Notes under the pieces: generated by a model
Databases searched by the model: none
Told to the model about the DNA's origin: nothing
The model's input: only the letters and a program-made list of their open reading frames with translations
Source: Hymenobacter polaris
Lineage (GTDB): Bacteria > Bacteroidota > Bacteroidia > Cytophagales > Hymenobacteraceae
Direction: 5' to 3'
NCBI RefSeq assembly: GCF_012927305.1
Contig: NZ_JABBGH010000001.1
Coordinates: 2,294,001 to 2,358,000 of the forward strand
DNA: 64,000 nucleotides
Program-made: the position numbers and the translations under genes
Shown: positions 52,076 through 62,759 of the stretch, one piece after another
How positions within the stretch are numbered: position 1 is the first letter of the stretch
How the letters are laid out: each line of letters opens with the position of its first letter

Positions 52076-52492
52076 ATGCCTACCTCTGCTGCTACCACCG
52101 TTTTTACCAACGCGGCCGGCACTCTGCTGGCCCACCCGGCGGGCTACGCCGAAGTCCGCTACGCCCCCACCCCGCTCCGCATTGCCGACTTGCAGCCGCT
52201 GCTTACCCAGCTGGGCCAGCTGCTGCTGCAGCGCGGCTGGTACCGGATTTTGCTGGACGGACGACAGCTGAAACCGCTATCCGATGCCGTGAAGCAGTGG
52301 ACGCAAGCCAACTGGACGGCTGCCGGCATTGCCCGCCCTGCCCACCTGGAGCTAGCCACGCTGCTGCCCACCGACGTATTTAGCCGGCTGGGGGTGCAAG
52401 AGCTGCAGCTCGGCACCACCAACGGTAACCGCAGCCGTAACTTTTCCGACGAAGCAGCGGCGCACGCTTACTTAACCAGCTTACCTAGTTAG
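52076..52492 (+). CDS. Small STAS/SpoIIAA-like protein
   Basis: 138 residues: TVFTNAAGTLLAHPAGYAEV, then LQPLLTQLGQLLLQRGWYRI, then LLDGRQLKPLSDAVKQW, a SpoIIAA-like alpha/beta pattern. The end reads LSDEAAAHAYLTSLPS-like. A related protein follows at 52520. The ATG at 52076 places the first strand properly; a longer frame from 51986 includes the hairpin. Function is unknown; such proteins are common in Hymenobacter-type genomes. Confidence 0.6.
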   Translation: MPTSAATTVFTNAAGTLLAHPAGYAEVRYAPTPLRIADLQPLLTQLGQLLLQRGWYRILLDGRQLKPLSDAVKQWTQANWTAAGIARPAHLELATLLPTDVFSRLGVQELQLGTTNGNRSRNFSDEAAAHAYLTSLPS

Positions 52493-52519
52493 CTTTAGCC
52501 GGCTTAGTTACGCTTTTTT

Positions 52520-52957
52520 ATGTCCGACCAAGTTATTTTTTCGCAGCCCTACGGGTCGGTGCTGGTTGATGCCAGCGTGCCGTGCGTTATCACCCAATGG
52601 CACGCCTTTGCCAACGCCACCGACTTTATCGCCCTGCAGCAGTTTGCCCTCGACTACTTTGAAGCCCACTCGACGCCGGCCAAACCCTGGGGCTGGGTGG
52701 GCGATGTGCGCCAGATGGGCGCCATTCCGGCCAAAGCCCAGGCCTGGCTCATTGCCGAGTTTAACCCGCGCGCCACGGCCGCCGGCCTGCGCGAAGTGAG
52801 CGTGGTAGTGGCCGAAACGGTATTTGGGCAGATTGCCACCCAGCGCTACGCCCAGGGCACTGCCGAGGCGCGCAACCAGTACGTGCTGCAAACTGCTTTT
52901 TACGACTCGCTGGCCAGCGCCAAGGCTGGGGCCCGCCAGGCAGCGCAGCCAGCTTAG
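52520..52957 (+). CDS. Small STAS/SpoIIAA-like protein
   Basis: 145 residues with the same general layout as its upstream neighbour: strand VIFSQPYGSVLVDASV, helix FIALQQFALDYFEA, strand WVGDVRQMGAIP, helix AQAWLIAEFNPRA, strand REVSVVVAETVFGQIA and an Ala-rich helical end. The two genes are 27 bases apart and probably one transcript. Role unknown. Confidence 0.6.
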   Translation: MSDQVIFSQPYGSVLVDASVPCVITQWHAFANATDFIALQQFALDYFEAHSTPAKPWGWVGDVRQMGAIPAKAQAWLIAEFNPRATAAGLREVSVVVAETVFGQIATQRYAQGTAEARNQYVLQTAFYDSLASAKAGARQAAQPA

Positions 52958-53003
52958 GGCCTTGGGCTGCCTAGCTACCCCCTAGGGCGCCCGCCGAGCC
53001 TCG

Positions 53004-53861
53004 CTACTGCGGCAGCGGGTGCTGCCCCAGCCGCAGGGCCAGGCCCACGCTCACGGTGGTAGCGCCGGCCGCCGGGCCGCCCAGCACCTTGCCTAGGGTA
53101 GCATCGAAGCGCAAACCCGTCCAGGGGCGGTAGTAGAGGCCGGCGGTGGCGCCGGTGGTTAGCTCGTGGCGGCCGCGGCCGTAGGCTTCCAGAAAGTAGC
53201 CCGCCTGGTTACCCAGCGGCGCCGTGAGGGCCAGCGACCCCAGGTACTGCCCGCTCAGGGCGTCGGCCACCGTGAGGCCCTGCTGGCTGAAGCCGAAGTT
53301 GCCTTCCAGGGCCGCGCGCTGGCCCAGCTGCTGGCTGAGCAGCAGGCGCCCGCCGGGGGCCCAGGTGCTGCGGCGCAGGCCGTTTTGGCCGGTGCCAGGC
53401 AGGGCGGCCTCCAGCAGCATGGCGGCTTGGAAGCGGGCGGCGCGGTCGGCCGTCAGCATCAGCTTGGTGCCAACCGTGAGTGGCGCCCAGCCCACCGAGT
53501 CGGGCCGAAAAGTGGGCACCTCGCTCCCACCCGCGCCCGCGCTGCTCGCCGGCCCAAACACGCGGGACTGGGTGAGGCGAAACTCCATACTGTTGAAAAA
53601 CCCGATGCGCAGCGTAGCAGTGGCGCTGTTTAGCCCCGCCCCGCCTGGGGCGGCGTAGTGCTGCCAGCCGGTTTCGAGCTGAAACTGCCCCTGCCGCAGT
53701 ACCCCCGCCGAAATGGTTTGGCCGGGCCGGTCGGGCCGAATGTGCTGCACGAAGGGCGCCTCGGCATTGTCATTGTTTTCGTCGAGGGTATTCTGGGCCA
53801 GGGCGGGGGTGAGACGGCTCGCGAGCAAAGCGGCCAGCACCAGCGGAGTGGTCTTGCGCAT
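53004..53861 (-). CDS. Outer-membrane transporter-like protein (MetA-pathway type)
   Basis: 285 residues with signal peptide (MRKTTPLVLAALLASRLTPALAQ) followed by an all-beta barrel-like pattern. The start of the mature part, RPDRPGQTISAGVLRQGQFQLETGW, and later FNSMEFRLTQSRVFG match the Phenol_MetA_deg/transporter family of small barrels. The substrate is unknown. An in-frame start at 53897 would add twelve residues before the signal and was rejected. The stop is followed by GC-rich sequence without a clear terminator. Confidence 0.75.
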   Translation of the reverse strand: MRKTTPLVLAALLASRLTPALAQNTLDENNDNAEAPFVQHIRPDRPGQTISAGVLRQGQFQLETGWQHYAAPGGAGLNSATATLRIGFFNSMEFRLTQSRVFGPASSAGAGGSEVPTFRPDSVGWAPLTVGTKLMLTADRAARFQAAMLLEAALPGTGQNGLRRSTWAPGGRLLLSQQLGQRAALEGNFGFSQQGLTVADALSGQYLGSLALTAPLGNQAGYFLEAYGRGRHELTTGATAGLYYRPWTGLRFDATLGKVLGGPAAGATTVSVGLALRLGQHPLPQ

Positions 53862-54035
53862 GGCTACCCCGACACGCAACCCCAGGCGATGGTTCACCGC
53901 CGCGCGTCGCGCCCACTTTATTTTTTTAATTCAACGAGCAGTCGATTGCCAGCCACCACTAGGTAGCCGCGCCCGGCCAGCGGTCGATTGGGGAATAAAC
54001 CAGCCCCGCCGGCCCTAGGCTTACTGCGTAAGCTA

Positions 54036-54157
54036 AAAGCTGGCGGTCATGCTCATCTGGCGTCCGCCTGCCGAAGCATCTCTACCGCGCCGCCTAGGGG
54101 TTGTTCGGTAGAGATGCTTCGGCAGGCGGACGCCAGATGAGCATGACCGCCAGCTTT
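54036..54157. repeat. Palindromic hairpin repeat R7 (long-arm type)
   Basis: Perfect arms AAAGCTGGCGGTCATGCTCA...AAGCATCTCTACC with loop containing CCTAGG. It lies at the 3' end of the M1 aminopeptidase gene. Confidence 0.9.
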
Positions 54158-54170
54158 CTATTGACCTGAA

Positions 54171-56657
54171 TTATTTGCCGGCCTCGATGGCTTGCACGGC
54201 CGCCTGGGCCGCCGCCTGATTTTTGGCGGCGTTGGCGCCCTTCTGCTGCGAGGCGCTGGCCCGAATGGCTTGCATCAGCATCTTGTCGGCGCCCTGGGCC
54301 CGCAGCTGCGGGTTGAGGCCGATGGCTTGCAGGCGCTGCACATCTTCGGCGAAGGCGGTGGGGTCGTCGAGGCGGCCCAGCATCTGCAGCATCGGCCGGA
54401 TAAAGGCGTACTTGCGGTAGCCGGTGGCCTGGTCGTAGCTGGTCTTGATGAAGTTCCACTGCTCGGCACCGCCCGCCTGCGCGTACAGTGTGGTAATTCC
54501 TTGGCTTAGGTTGGCGTCGCCTTCCAGGGCCTTGGCCTTGGCCAGAGCGGCGGTGGGGTTGATGCTGCCGAGGGCCGTTAGCGCGGCATTCTCTACGGCA
54601 TACGAGGGGCTGCTGAAGGCTTCCCCGATGAGCTTGGCGTCCTTCTGGTCTTTTAGCTCCCCTAGGGCTTCCAGCGCGGCCGCCCGCACGTGGGTGTTGG
54701 CATCGGCGGCGGCCAGGCGGCGCACGGCGGGCGCGGCGGCCTTGGCTACGGCTTTGTCGTCGAGCTTCAGCGCGCTCAGCGCCGCAATGCGCAGGCCGTA
54801 AAACTTGTCCTGGAGGGCGGCCAGCACCACGGCGCGCGCCGCTGGGCTAGTGGTTTGGGCGGCGGCGGCCGCTTTCAGGGCCTCCAGCCGGTCTACGTAG
54901 AGCGGGGCGTGGCCGTACTGGTAAGCAAATTCGGCCAGGGGCTTGTTGTCGGTTTTCTGCCACACTGTGTACTTCTCGGCGTCCACGTTCACTAGCTCGG
55001 GCTTGGCCCCTAGGGGCATGGTGAAGGTCTGGCTGGCCTCGGTCATCAGCACGCGCTGGCGCTGCACCTTGCCGCCCACGTAGTAATCAATATCCAGCGG
55101 CAGCCGGAAAGTCTGCCCCTCCTGCGTTTGCTTGATGGTCACGCTTTGCACCTTCTTGGCCGCGTCCCAGGCGTAGTCAATCGTGACCACCGGGTTGCCG
55201 GCCCCGAAGTACCACTGGTTGTAGAACCAGTTCAAATCCTGGCCCGACACGGCTTCCATGGCCAGGCGCATCTGGTGGGCCTCGCCGTTGCTCAGCTTGT
55301 TGTCGGTCAAGTATTTCTGCAGGCCCTTGAAGAACACCTCGTCGCCCAGGTAGCTGCGCAGCATCTGCACAATGGCGCCGCCCTTCTGGTAGGTCACCAG
55401 GTCAAACATGTCCTCCTTGTCGCCGTAGTGGAAGCGCACCAGGTTTTTGCTGGCGTCGGCGGGGTTGCGCAGGTAGCGCTGCAGGTTCTGGTAGCCGTGG
55501 GCATCGCCGGCGTCGCGGCCGTACTTGTGCTCGGCATACAGCGCCTCCGAGAAGTCGGCCATCGACTCGTTCACGGTCAGGTTGCTCCAGCTTTCGGTGG
55601 TCACGTAGTCGCCAAACCACTGGTGAAACAGCTCGTGGGCGATAACCGACTCGCTCTCGTACTCGCGGTCCAGCAGCTCGCGGTCGGTCATTTGCACCTG
55701 CTCGCCGTGCAGCGTGGCGGTGGTGTTTTCCATGGCCCCGCTCACGTAGTCGCGGCACACAATCTGGGCGTACTTATTCCACGGAAACTCTACCCCTAGG
55801 CGGTTCGAGAAAAACTCCAGCATGTCGGGCGTATTGCCGAAAATCTGCTTGGCAAAGGGCGCGTATTTGGGCTCCAGGTAGTAGTTGACTTCCTTGCCGC
55901 GCCAAGTGTCCTTGTAGATTTTGAAGTTGCCCACCGCCATCATAAACAAGTAGGGCGAGTGGGGCAAATCCATCTTCCAGGTGTCGGTGCGCAGGCCGGG
56001 GCCGGCCGCCACCTGGCTCACCAGCTTGCCGTTGCTGAGGGTGGTGTACTTGGCCGGCACCGTCAGGGCAATTTCGTCGGTCGTCTTCTGGTTGGGCCGG
56101 TCGATGGTGGGAAACCAAGCCGATGAGGCCTCCGTTTCGCCCTGCGTCCAGATTTGCACCGGCTTGCCCGCCACCGCGCTGTCGGGATTGATGAAGTACA
56201 GGCCTTTAGCGTCGGTAATGGCTTCCGAGCCCTGTACTTTCAGCTCGTCGGGCTTGGCCGTATAGTCGATGTACACGATGTACTGCTCGCCGGGCTTGAA
56301 GGTGCGGCCCAGGTTGATGCGCAGGTTCATCTTGTCCGAGTAGTCGAACTTGAGGGGCTGGCGCGCGTCGCCGTTCATCAGGGCTACTGCCTTGATGTCC
56401 ATGCCTTTGGCATCGAGCCGCAGCGAATCGGTGGGGTACGCGTGGGGCACCAGCGTCACCCACTCCTGGCCGTAGAGGTAGCGCTTGGCGTAGTCGAAGC
56501 GCACGGCCAGCTTGGTGTGCACCAGGTCGCTGACCTTGGTGGCCGAGGCGCGGTAGGGGCTGGTGGGCTCGGTGGTGGGCGTGGGCAGCGCCTGGGCGTG
56601 GGCGGCGGCTACCAGCAGCAGGCAGCCCGGTAGCTGGGCGAGGGCAAGTACTTTCAT
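54171..56657 (-). CDS. M1-family metallo-aminopeptidase with HEAT-like tail
   Basis: 828 residues, exported (signal peptide MKVLALAQLPGCLLLVAAAHAQ). The M1 fold has the substrate motif SGAMENTTATL, zinc motif VIAHELFHQWFGDYVT near 338-342 and the following WSNLTVNESMADFSEAL with the third ligand Glu. A beta-domain and then about 230 residues of HEAT-like helical repeats (AALQDKFYGLRIAALSALKL, AADANTHVRAAALEALGELK) follow, as in Bacteroidota M1 enzymes. It removes N-terminal residues from peptides in the periplasm. ATG 56657 is chosen over 56735 because of the signal peptide. Confidence 0.94.
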   Translation of the reverse strand: MKVLALAQLPGCLLLVAAAHAQALPTPTTEPTSPYRASATKVSDLVHTKLAVRFDYAKRYLYGQEWVTLVPHAYPTDSLRLDAKGMDIKAVALMNGDARQPLKFDYSDKMNLRINLGRTFKPGEQYIVYIDYTAKPDELKVQGSEAITDAKGLYFINPDSAVAGKPVQIWTQGETEASSAWFPTIDRPNQKTTDEIALTVPAKYTTLSNGKLVSQVAAGPGLRTDTWKMDLPHSPYLFMMAVGNFKIYKDTWRGKEVNYYLEPKYAPFAKQIFGNTPDMLEFFSNRLGVEFPWNKYAQIVCRDYVSGAMENTTATLHGEQVQMTDRELLDREYESESVIAHELFHQWFGDYVTTESWSNLTVNESMADFSEALYAEHKYGRDAGDAHGYQNLQRYLRNPADASKNLVRFHYGDKEDMFDLVTYQKGGAIVQMLRSYLGDEVFFKGLQKYLTDNKLSNGEAHQMRLAMEAVSGQDLNWFYNQWYFGAGNPVVTIDYAWDAAKKVQSVTIKQTQEGQTFRLPLDIDYYVGGKVQRQRVLMTEASQTFTMPLGAKPELVNVDAEKYTVWQKTDNKPLAEFAYQYGHAPLYVDRLEALKAAAAAQTTSPAARAVVLAALQDKFYGLRIAALSALKLDDKAVAKAAAPAVRRLAAADANTHVRAAALEALGELKDQKDAKLIGEAFSSPSYAVENAALTALGSINPTAALAKAKALEGDANLSQGITTLYAQAGGAEQWNFIKTSYDQATGYRKYAFIRPMLQMLGRLDDPTAFAEDVQRLQAIGLNPQLRAQGADKMLMQAIRASASQQKGANAAKNQAAAQAAVQAIEAGK

Positions 56658-56719
56658 AGGGAAAAAATAGCGGGGCATAGACCCGGCCAGGGTCGCAAAG
56701 TTGCGCGCTTTTGCCCAAA

Positions 56720-56752
56720 CGAAAGGGCCGGCCACCTTGCGGTAACCGGCCC
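56720..56752 (-). terminator. Terminator of the CHRD lipoprotein gene
   Basis: On the minus strand GGGCCGG...CCGGCCC with a GCAA loop and slight mismatches is followed by TTTCGTTT. It lies just after the stop at 56776. Confidence 0.6.
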
Positions 56753-56775
56753 GGCAGCGGTGCCCTAGGGTGGTT

Positions 56776-57255
56776 TTATTTCGCCAGCAGGTTAGCGCGA
56801 ATTTCCCCGGCCGGATTCTTATCCGTGTGAATATTCACGTATAGCTTTCCTGTCAGCAGCGAATCGGGCTGCGAGGCCGCGGGCGACGAGCCCGAAGCCG
56901 TCGTCATCACCAGCGGAATTTTGCCGCTGATAGTACCGCTGGTGGCCGCTGGCACCGTTAGCGCAATGGCCACGCCCCCGGCGTGCCTGGTGTCGCCATA
57001 GTGAATGTGCGCCATGGTGGCAGGCCCCGTCAAGCCCGAGAAATTAACGTTGTACGTCAGCAGATGGGTGCTGGAATCGTAGGTGCCCGTTAGCTGGCCG
57101 ATGCCCGACGAGGCCACGCTGACGGCGGGCACCGAGTTGGCCGCGCTCAGGTTGCCCGTCACCTGCATGGTGGCGGGGGCCGGTGTGTCATCGTTCTTTT
57201 TGCAGGCCGACGCAGCTACCAATAACGCCAAGGCGGGAAATAAAAAAATTTTCAT
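56776..57255 (-). CDS. CHRD-domain lipoprotein
   Basis: 159 residues: lipoprotein signal with cysteine near residue 18 (LLVAASACKK), then one CHRD domain: TYDSSTHLLTYNVNFSGLTG, MAHIHYG, and the closing LLTGKLYVNIHTDKNPAGEI, all typical of the family. The biochemical role of CHRD proteins is not settled; the HIHYG and NIHT histidines may bind metal. A promoter box on this strand lies about 90 bases upstream. Confidence 0.9.
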   Translation of the reverse strand: MKIFLFPALALLVAASACKKNDDTPAPATMQVTGNLSAANSVPAVSVASSGIGQLTGTYDSSTHLLTYNVNFSGLTGPATMAHIHYGDTRHAGGVAIALTVPAATSGTISGKIPLVMTTASGSSPAASQPDSLLTGKLYVNIHTDKNPAGEIRANLLAK

Positions 57256-57605
57256 GAGGGGTAAACGATAAGAAAAATAATAGAAAGTTTTTGAGAAAAA
57301 TTGGGGTTTAATTTGTTTTAACTCACTGATTTAGTGTGATATGTCGCAAATATAGTGCTGCCTTCTTTTTGCCGTATGCGCGGGCGAGGGCGGCTAGCCG
57401 GCAACTCCGTCAGCCTACGCGCTGGCTAACCAGGCTTTTCATGCCGAGCTGGCGGCGGCCGGCTATCCCTAGGGCCCTGGGCCCGCCAAAGTGGCAGAAA
57501 AACGCGGCTGGTACGGGGCTTGTAACTAGGCTTGCAGCGGCTTCGTAGCCGTAACCACAACCAAGACACCACTCCTCTTTTTAAACTTCACTCCCACTTA
57601 TAATC
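57256..57605. other. Divergent gap between CHRD gene and dnaK
   Basis: About 350 bases with an AT-rich half near the CHRD gene (promoter box 57347-57354). I see no clear heat-shock promoter or operator for dnaK, and no gene. Confidence 0.5.
57347..57354 (-). promoter_or_regulatory. -7 box TATATTTG of the CHRD gene
   Basis: Perfect TAnnTTTG on the minus strand, about 90 bases before ATG 57255. Confidence 0.5.
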
Positions 57606-59540
<1,935 letters not shown>

Positions 59541-59607
59541 ACCGCAGATTTAACGGATTGAACTGATTTCGTGGATACGCCAGCTTTGCTGGTTGACTAC
59601 GCTAGGG

Positions 59608-59637
59608 AAGGCCGGAAGCATTGCTTCCGGCCTTTTT
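59608..59637 (+). terminator. Terminator of dnaK
   Basis: AAGGCCGGAAGC and GCTTCCGGCCTT around ATT, followed by TTTTTG. Confidence 0.9.
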
Positions 59638-59812
59638 GCGTTTAGATGGCTTTTCTTAGCCGGCGTTCAGGCTCGGTTGGTTATGCCAGCAATCTTTATT
59701 CCTGCCAGCAACCTTTACCCCGTTTCAGGTTTTTGCATCGGCCGCCGAAGCACAGCCGCTACTGGCAGCGCGGGGCATTGCCACTGAAACCGCTGTGGAG
59801 GCCGACTAGTTG

Positions 59813-60395
59813 GCCCTCAGTCCTTTGGTGGCCAGTCCGCAGCTTATTACCACGTTTGTAGTGAAGCTGCGCGCCGTCGATTTTGAGCAGGCCCAGCAGC
59901 TACAAGAGCAGTTGCATGAGCAGCGGCTAGCGAGCTGCCACTCGACCACTACCTCTATAGCTTCGGCAATGCCGAACTGCATGAGTTGCTGGTGCGCCCC
60001 GGCGAGGGGAGCAACCTCGACGTGACCCTGGCTCGGCTGCTGCTGCTGCTGCGCGGCCAGGTGGTATCGGCGGCCACGCTGCAGCGGCGACGGGCCGCCG
60101 AGTTGGCCCAGCCCGAAACCAGCCCCATGGCGGGCGGCTGGCCGGCTACGGGCTGGCGCTGCTGGGCGGCTTATTTGACCTGCTGGTGGAGGCCCGGCCG
60201 TATTTTCACCGCCGCGAGCTGCCCGATGTCCGCCGCACCTACGCCTACTCGGCCACCGACCGGGCGCACGGGCTGCGCATCCTGATGCTGGGCGTCATCG
60301 TGTTTAACCTAGGCCTCTACTTGCGGCTGGCCCCTAGGGAAACTGCCGAGCTAGCGCCCCCGAAAAAATACTTGTATTTTGAATTCAAGAAATGA
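59813..60395 (+). pseudogene. Frame-broken membrane protein gene
   Basis: Three overlapping frames read as one protein. Frame 1: LITTFVVKLRAVDFEQAQQL and following helix; frame 2, after a shift near 59930: ELPLDHYLYSFGNAELHELL and LDVTLARLLLLLRGQVVSAA; frame 3, after a shift near 60130: LAGYGLALLGGLFDLLVEAR, a hydrophobic helix (ILMLGVIVFNLGLYLRL) and a tail ending KKYLYFEFKK. Two frameshifts make it non-functional as annotated. No family is recognised; the beginning is not clear, as no good start codon stands before 59813. Confidence 0.55.
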
Positions 60396-60403
60396 GAGTA
60401 AAC

Positions 60404-60436
60404 ATAGCCGCACTTCCTCAAGCACGGCTATTTTTT
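60404..60436 (+). terminator. Hairpin terminator after the broken gene
   Basis: ATAGCCG and CGGCTAT pair around 14 bases, followed by TTTTT. Confidence 0.7.
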
Positions 60437-60803
60437 AGATTATTAATTTTGATAGTCAATGCATTAAGTGATAAATTGAATTTTAGTAAGTTTATATTTT
60501 TTGGTAAGCTAGTGGCCGTGCGCTTGCACGCGGGCGCTTATCTTAGCTAGCCAATACTTATCCTATTTCTATCCTTCTTACCCGTATCCTTATCGCTACG
60601 TAGCCAGGCCTAGGCGGCCAGCTATACTAAATCCCGGAGGTGCGCAGTTGACTTAGGCGCGTAGCAGCGCGCCAGCCACCTCAGCTAGCAAGCCCAGGGG
60701 TGCAACCGGCACTTGGCCGCATTGGTCGAATAAGGGCCGGCGGCACGGTTTTTATAGTATTGTTTTGGTCCTCGATTAGCCAACCTACCTTATCTGCTAT
60801 TCT
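60437..60803. other. Intergenic region upstream of LEA-like lipoprotein
   Basis: The first 100 bases are AT-rich, the rest mixed. No gene or RNA is evident. The promoter of the downstream gene is not clear. Confidence 0.45.
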
Positions 60804-61436
60804 ATGAAAACTGCTTTGCCCTTTCGCCGTTTGCTGGGTGCGCTACCGTGGGCATTGCTGCTGGGCAGCTGCACGCTCCGCGAAACCCGCCACGAGGAAG
60901 CCGCCCGGCTGGAGCCCCAGATACGGGTGCGCGCGGTGGAGGAGGCCTATCTGGGCAGCCTCAACGTGCTGCCGCTACACCAGCCCAGCGACGTAGACCT
61001 GCCGCGCCGCAACCAGCTCATCGAGGGCTACGTGAACAAGAACCTGCCGCTGAAGATGCGCCTGCTTCTCAATGCGTATAATCCTAACCTGGAGGAGACT
61101 ACCCTCACCGGCATCGACTACACGGTGCTAGTTGATGGCAAGCTGCTGGGCTCGGGCAAGCTGGCGCAGGCCGTCGACCTGCCCGCCCACGACTCGGTGC
61201 GGGTACCCCTGGACTTTGAGATGAACACCTACAAGCTGCTGGGCGACGATGCGCTGCCCAAGCTGCGCAACTTCGCCCTGGGCTTCGGCGACCCCGTTCG
61301 CCAGCGCCTTACGCTGCGCGTGCGCCCCATTGTACGCGCGTCCCGTGGCCGCCTCAGCGTGCTCATCAGCCGCCGCCCCCCCATGCAGGAGGCCGTGGTT
61401 TCGCGCGAGCGCCGGGCCTCTACCACCAGCAACTAG
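60804..61436 (+). CDS. LEA type 2-like lipoprotein
   Basis: 210 residues with a lipoprotein-type signal (lipobox LLGSC, Cys near 23). The middle has LPLKMRLLLNAYNPNLEETT, YTVLVDGKLLGSGK and LPAHDSVRVPLDFEMN, a pattern of the LEA14/water-stress (LEA_2) beta-sandwich. The last 40 residues are basic and flexible. Such proteins are linked to desiccation and membrane stress, but no experiment is implied. The ATG at 60804 starts directly before the signal peptide. Confidence 0.75.
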   Translation: MKTALPFRRLLGALPWALLLGSCTLRETRHEEAARLEPQIRVRAVEEAYLGSLNVLPLHQPSDVDLPRRNQLIEGYVNKNLPLKMRLLLNAYNPNLEETTLTGIDYTVLVDGKLLGSGKLAQAVDLPAHDSVRVPLDFEMNTYKLLGDDALPKLRNFALGFGDPVRQRLTLRVRPIVRASRGRLSVLISRRPPMQEAVVSRERRASTTSN

Positions 61437-61442
61437 CTGAAT

Positions 61443-61503
61443 CCCTCACCAAGCAAAAGAGGCTTCTGCGCATGACGCAGAAGCCTCTTTTGCTTGGTGA
61501 GGG
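61443..61503. terminator. Perfect 28-bp hairpin between convergent genes
   Basis: CCCTCACCAAGCAAAAGAGG and following bases pair exactly with the downstream arm across CATGA. It lies between the LEA-like gene and the EEP-family gene and could stop both. Confidence 0.8.
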
Positions 61504-61555
61504 GCCCTAGGGTCTTCCGCAGCGTGGTGCCTGGGGCGGGCCCTAGGGCGGCGGA

Positions 61556-62671
61556 CTAGCTAATGGCCTGGGTGCTGGCGGCGGCCTGAGGCTGGCCGGC
61601 CGCCTCTATCTTTTCGCGGGCTTCGAGGCGGTCCTCGGCGTCGGGCAGCTCCAGCTCCTGCGCTTGCTCGTGCCAGCCCTGGGGCTCGTAGCTGAGGCGG
61701 ATGTAGATGGGAAAATGGTCGGAGCCTATGTGGGGCAGGCGGCGCAGGTCCTGCAGCCGGAAGTGGGGCGAGTGAAACACGTGGTCGAGGGGCCAGCGCA
61801 GCAGCTGGTGGTCGGCGTGGAAGGTGGGCAGCAGGCCGCGCCCCACCCGAGGGTCGAGCAGCCGCGCCAACCGCCGGAATAGCTCCGAGGTGTGCGACCA
61901 GGCCACGTCGTTGAGGTCGCCGGCCACGATAGTGGGCCCGTCGTGGTGCTGAATGGCGCGGCCCACCACCAGCAGCTCGGCATCGCGGCGCAGGCTGTCT
62001 TTCGACTCTTGGGGCGCGGGCGGCTTGGGGTGCACGAAGTGCAGGTTGGCGAGCGTGCCGTTGCGCAGGCGTATGCGGCCGTGGAAGGACGGAATATCGG
62101 CTTCGAGCAGAAACTTCATGTCCTTCTCGACCAGCGGCAGGCGCGAAAACACCAGCATGCCGTAGGTATTGGGCAGCGGGGCGTGGCAGGTATGGGGGTA
62201 GTCGGGGGTAATGGTGGCCAGCTGGCTCAGCCACCAGTCGTCGGTTTCGACGGCCAGCACCACGTCGGGCCGGTGCTCGCGAATGAGGCCTAGGCAGCGC
62301 GAGGCGTCGCGGTTGTACATCAGCACGTTGGTAACTAGCAGGCTAATGTGGTGGGCATCCTCACCGGGGCTGCGCTGGGCGTCGAGCACCTGCTTGCGGT
62401 GCAGCGGCGTGTAGGGCCAGATGCGCAGGAGCTGGTAGCCCACCGCCGCCAGCAGCAGTGCCCACACCAGCGGGGCGTAGGGCAGCACCGGGCCGGGCAG
62501 GGCCAGCAGCAGCGCCCCCGTGAGCAGCCCGGCCACTATTTGCACGCGCGGAAAGTCGAACACGCGAATCCACCAGGCGGTTTGGCGCAGCAGCGGCAGC
62601 AGGGTGGCGAGCAGCCCCGCGCCGCCCAGCAGCAGCCCTAGGCCGTAACAAACGTAAAAGAAGGTGGACAC
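61556..62671 (-). CDS. Endonuclease/exonuclease/phosphatase-family membrane protein
   Basis: About 371 residues: three N-terminal membrane helices (to about 85), then an EEP catalytic domain: VTNVLMYNRD, ETDDWW, GRIRLRNGTLANLHFVHPKP, AGDLNDVAWS (Asp-Asn pair) and GSDHFPI with the catalytic Asp-His near 350. Related proteins are often annotated as endonucleases but may be phosphatases of lipids or sugars. GTG 62671 is chosen because a perfect -7 box ends five bases before it; a GTG at 62701 would overlap the promoter. Confidence 0.85.
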   Translation of the reverse strand: MSTFFYVCYGLGLLLGGAGLLATLLPLLRQTAWWIRVFDFPRVQIVAGLLTGALLLALPGPVLPYAPLVWALLLAAVGYQLLRIWPYTPLHRKQVLDAQRSPGEDAHHISLLVTNVLMYNRDASRCLGLIREHRPDVVLAVETDDWWLSQLATITPDYPHTCHAPLPNTYGMLVFSRLPLVEKDMKFLLEADIPSFHGRIRLRNGTLANLHFVHPKPPAPQESKDSLRRDAELLVVGRAIQHHDGPTIVAGDLNDVAWSHTSELFRRLARLLDPRVGRGLLPTFHADHQLLRWPLDHVFHSPHFRLQDLRRLPHIGSDHFPIYIRLSYEPQGWHEQAQELELPDAEDRLEAREKIEAAGQPQAAASTQAIS

Positions 62672-62675
62672 TGTA

Positions 62676-62683
62676 CAAAAGTA
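62676..62683 (-). promoter_or_regulatory. -7 box TACTTTTG of the EEP gene
   Basis: Perfect TAnnTTTG on the minus strand with four bases before the GTG at 62671. Confidence 0.55.
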
Positions 62684-62747
62684 GAAGCTGGTCGGGGCCA
62701 CGCCTAAAATCGTGCCGCAGAATCGGTTTTGCCCTAGGCCCGGCCGC

Positions 62748-62755
62748 TACCTTTG
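62748..62755 (+). promoter_or_regulatory. -7 box TACCTTTG of the MarC-family gene
   Basis: Perfect TAnnTTTG, four bases before ATG 62760; a TTTTG at 62727-62731 could be the -33 part. Confidence 0.65.
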
Positions 62756-62759
62756 CGGC

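Noticed and set aside
1106..54157. CRISPR array formed by the seven similar repeats
   Set aside because: Copies are palindromes kilobases apart, not regularly spaced direct repeats, and no cas gene is present.
57256..57605. CIRCE-type operator for dnaK
   Set aside because: No TTAGCACTC-N9-GAGTGCTAA-like repeat was found.
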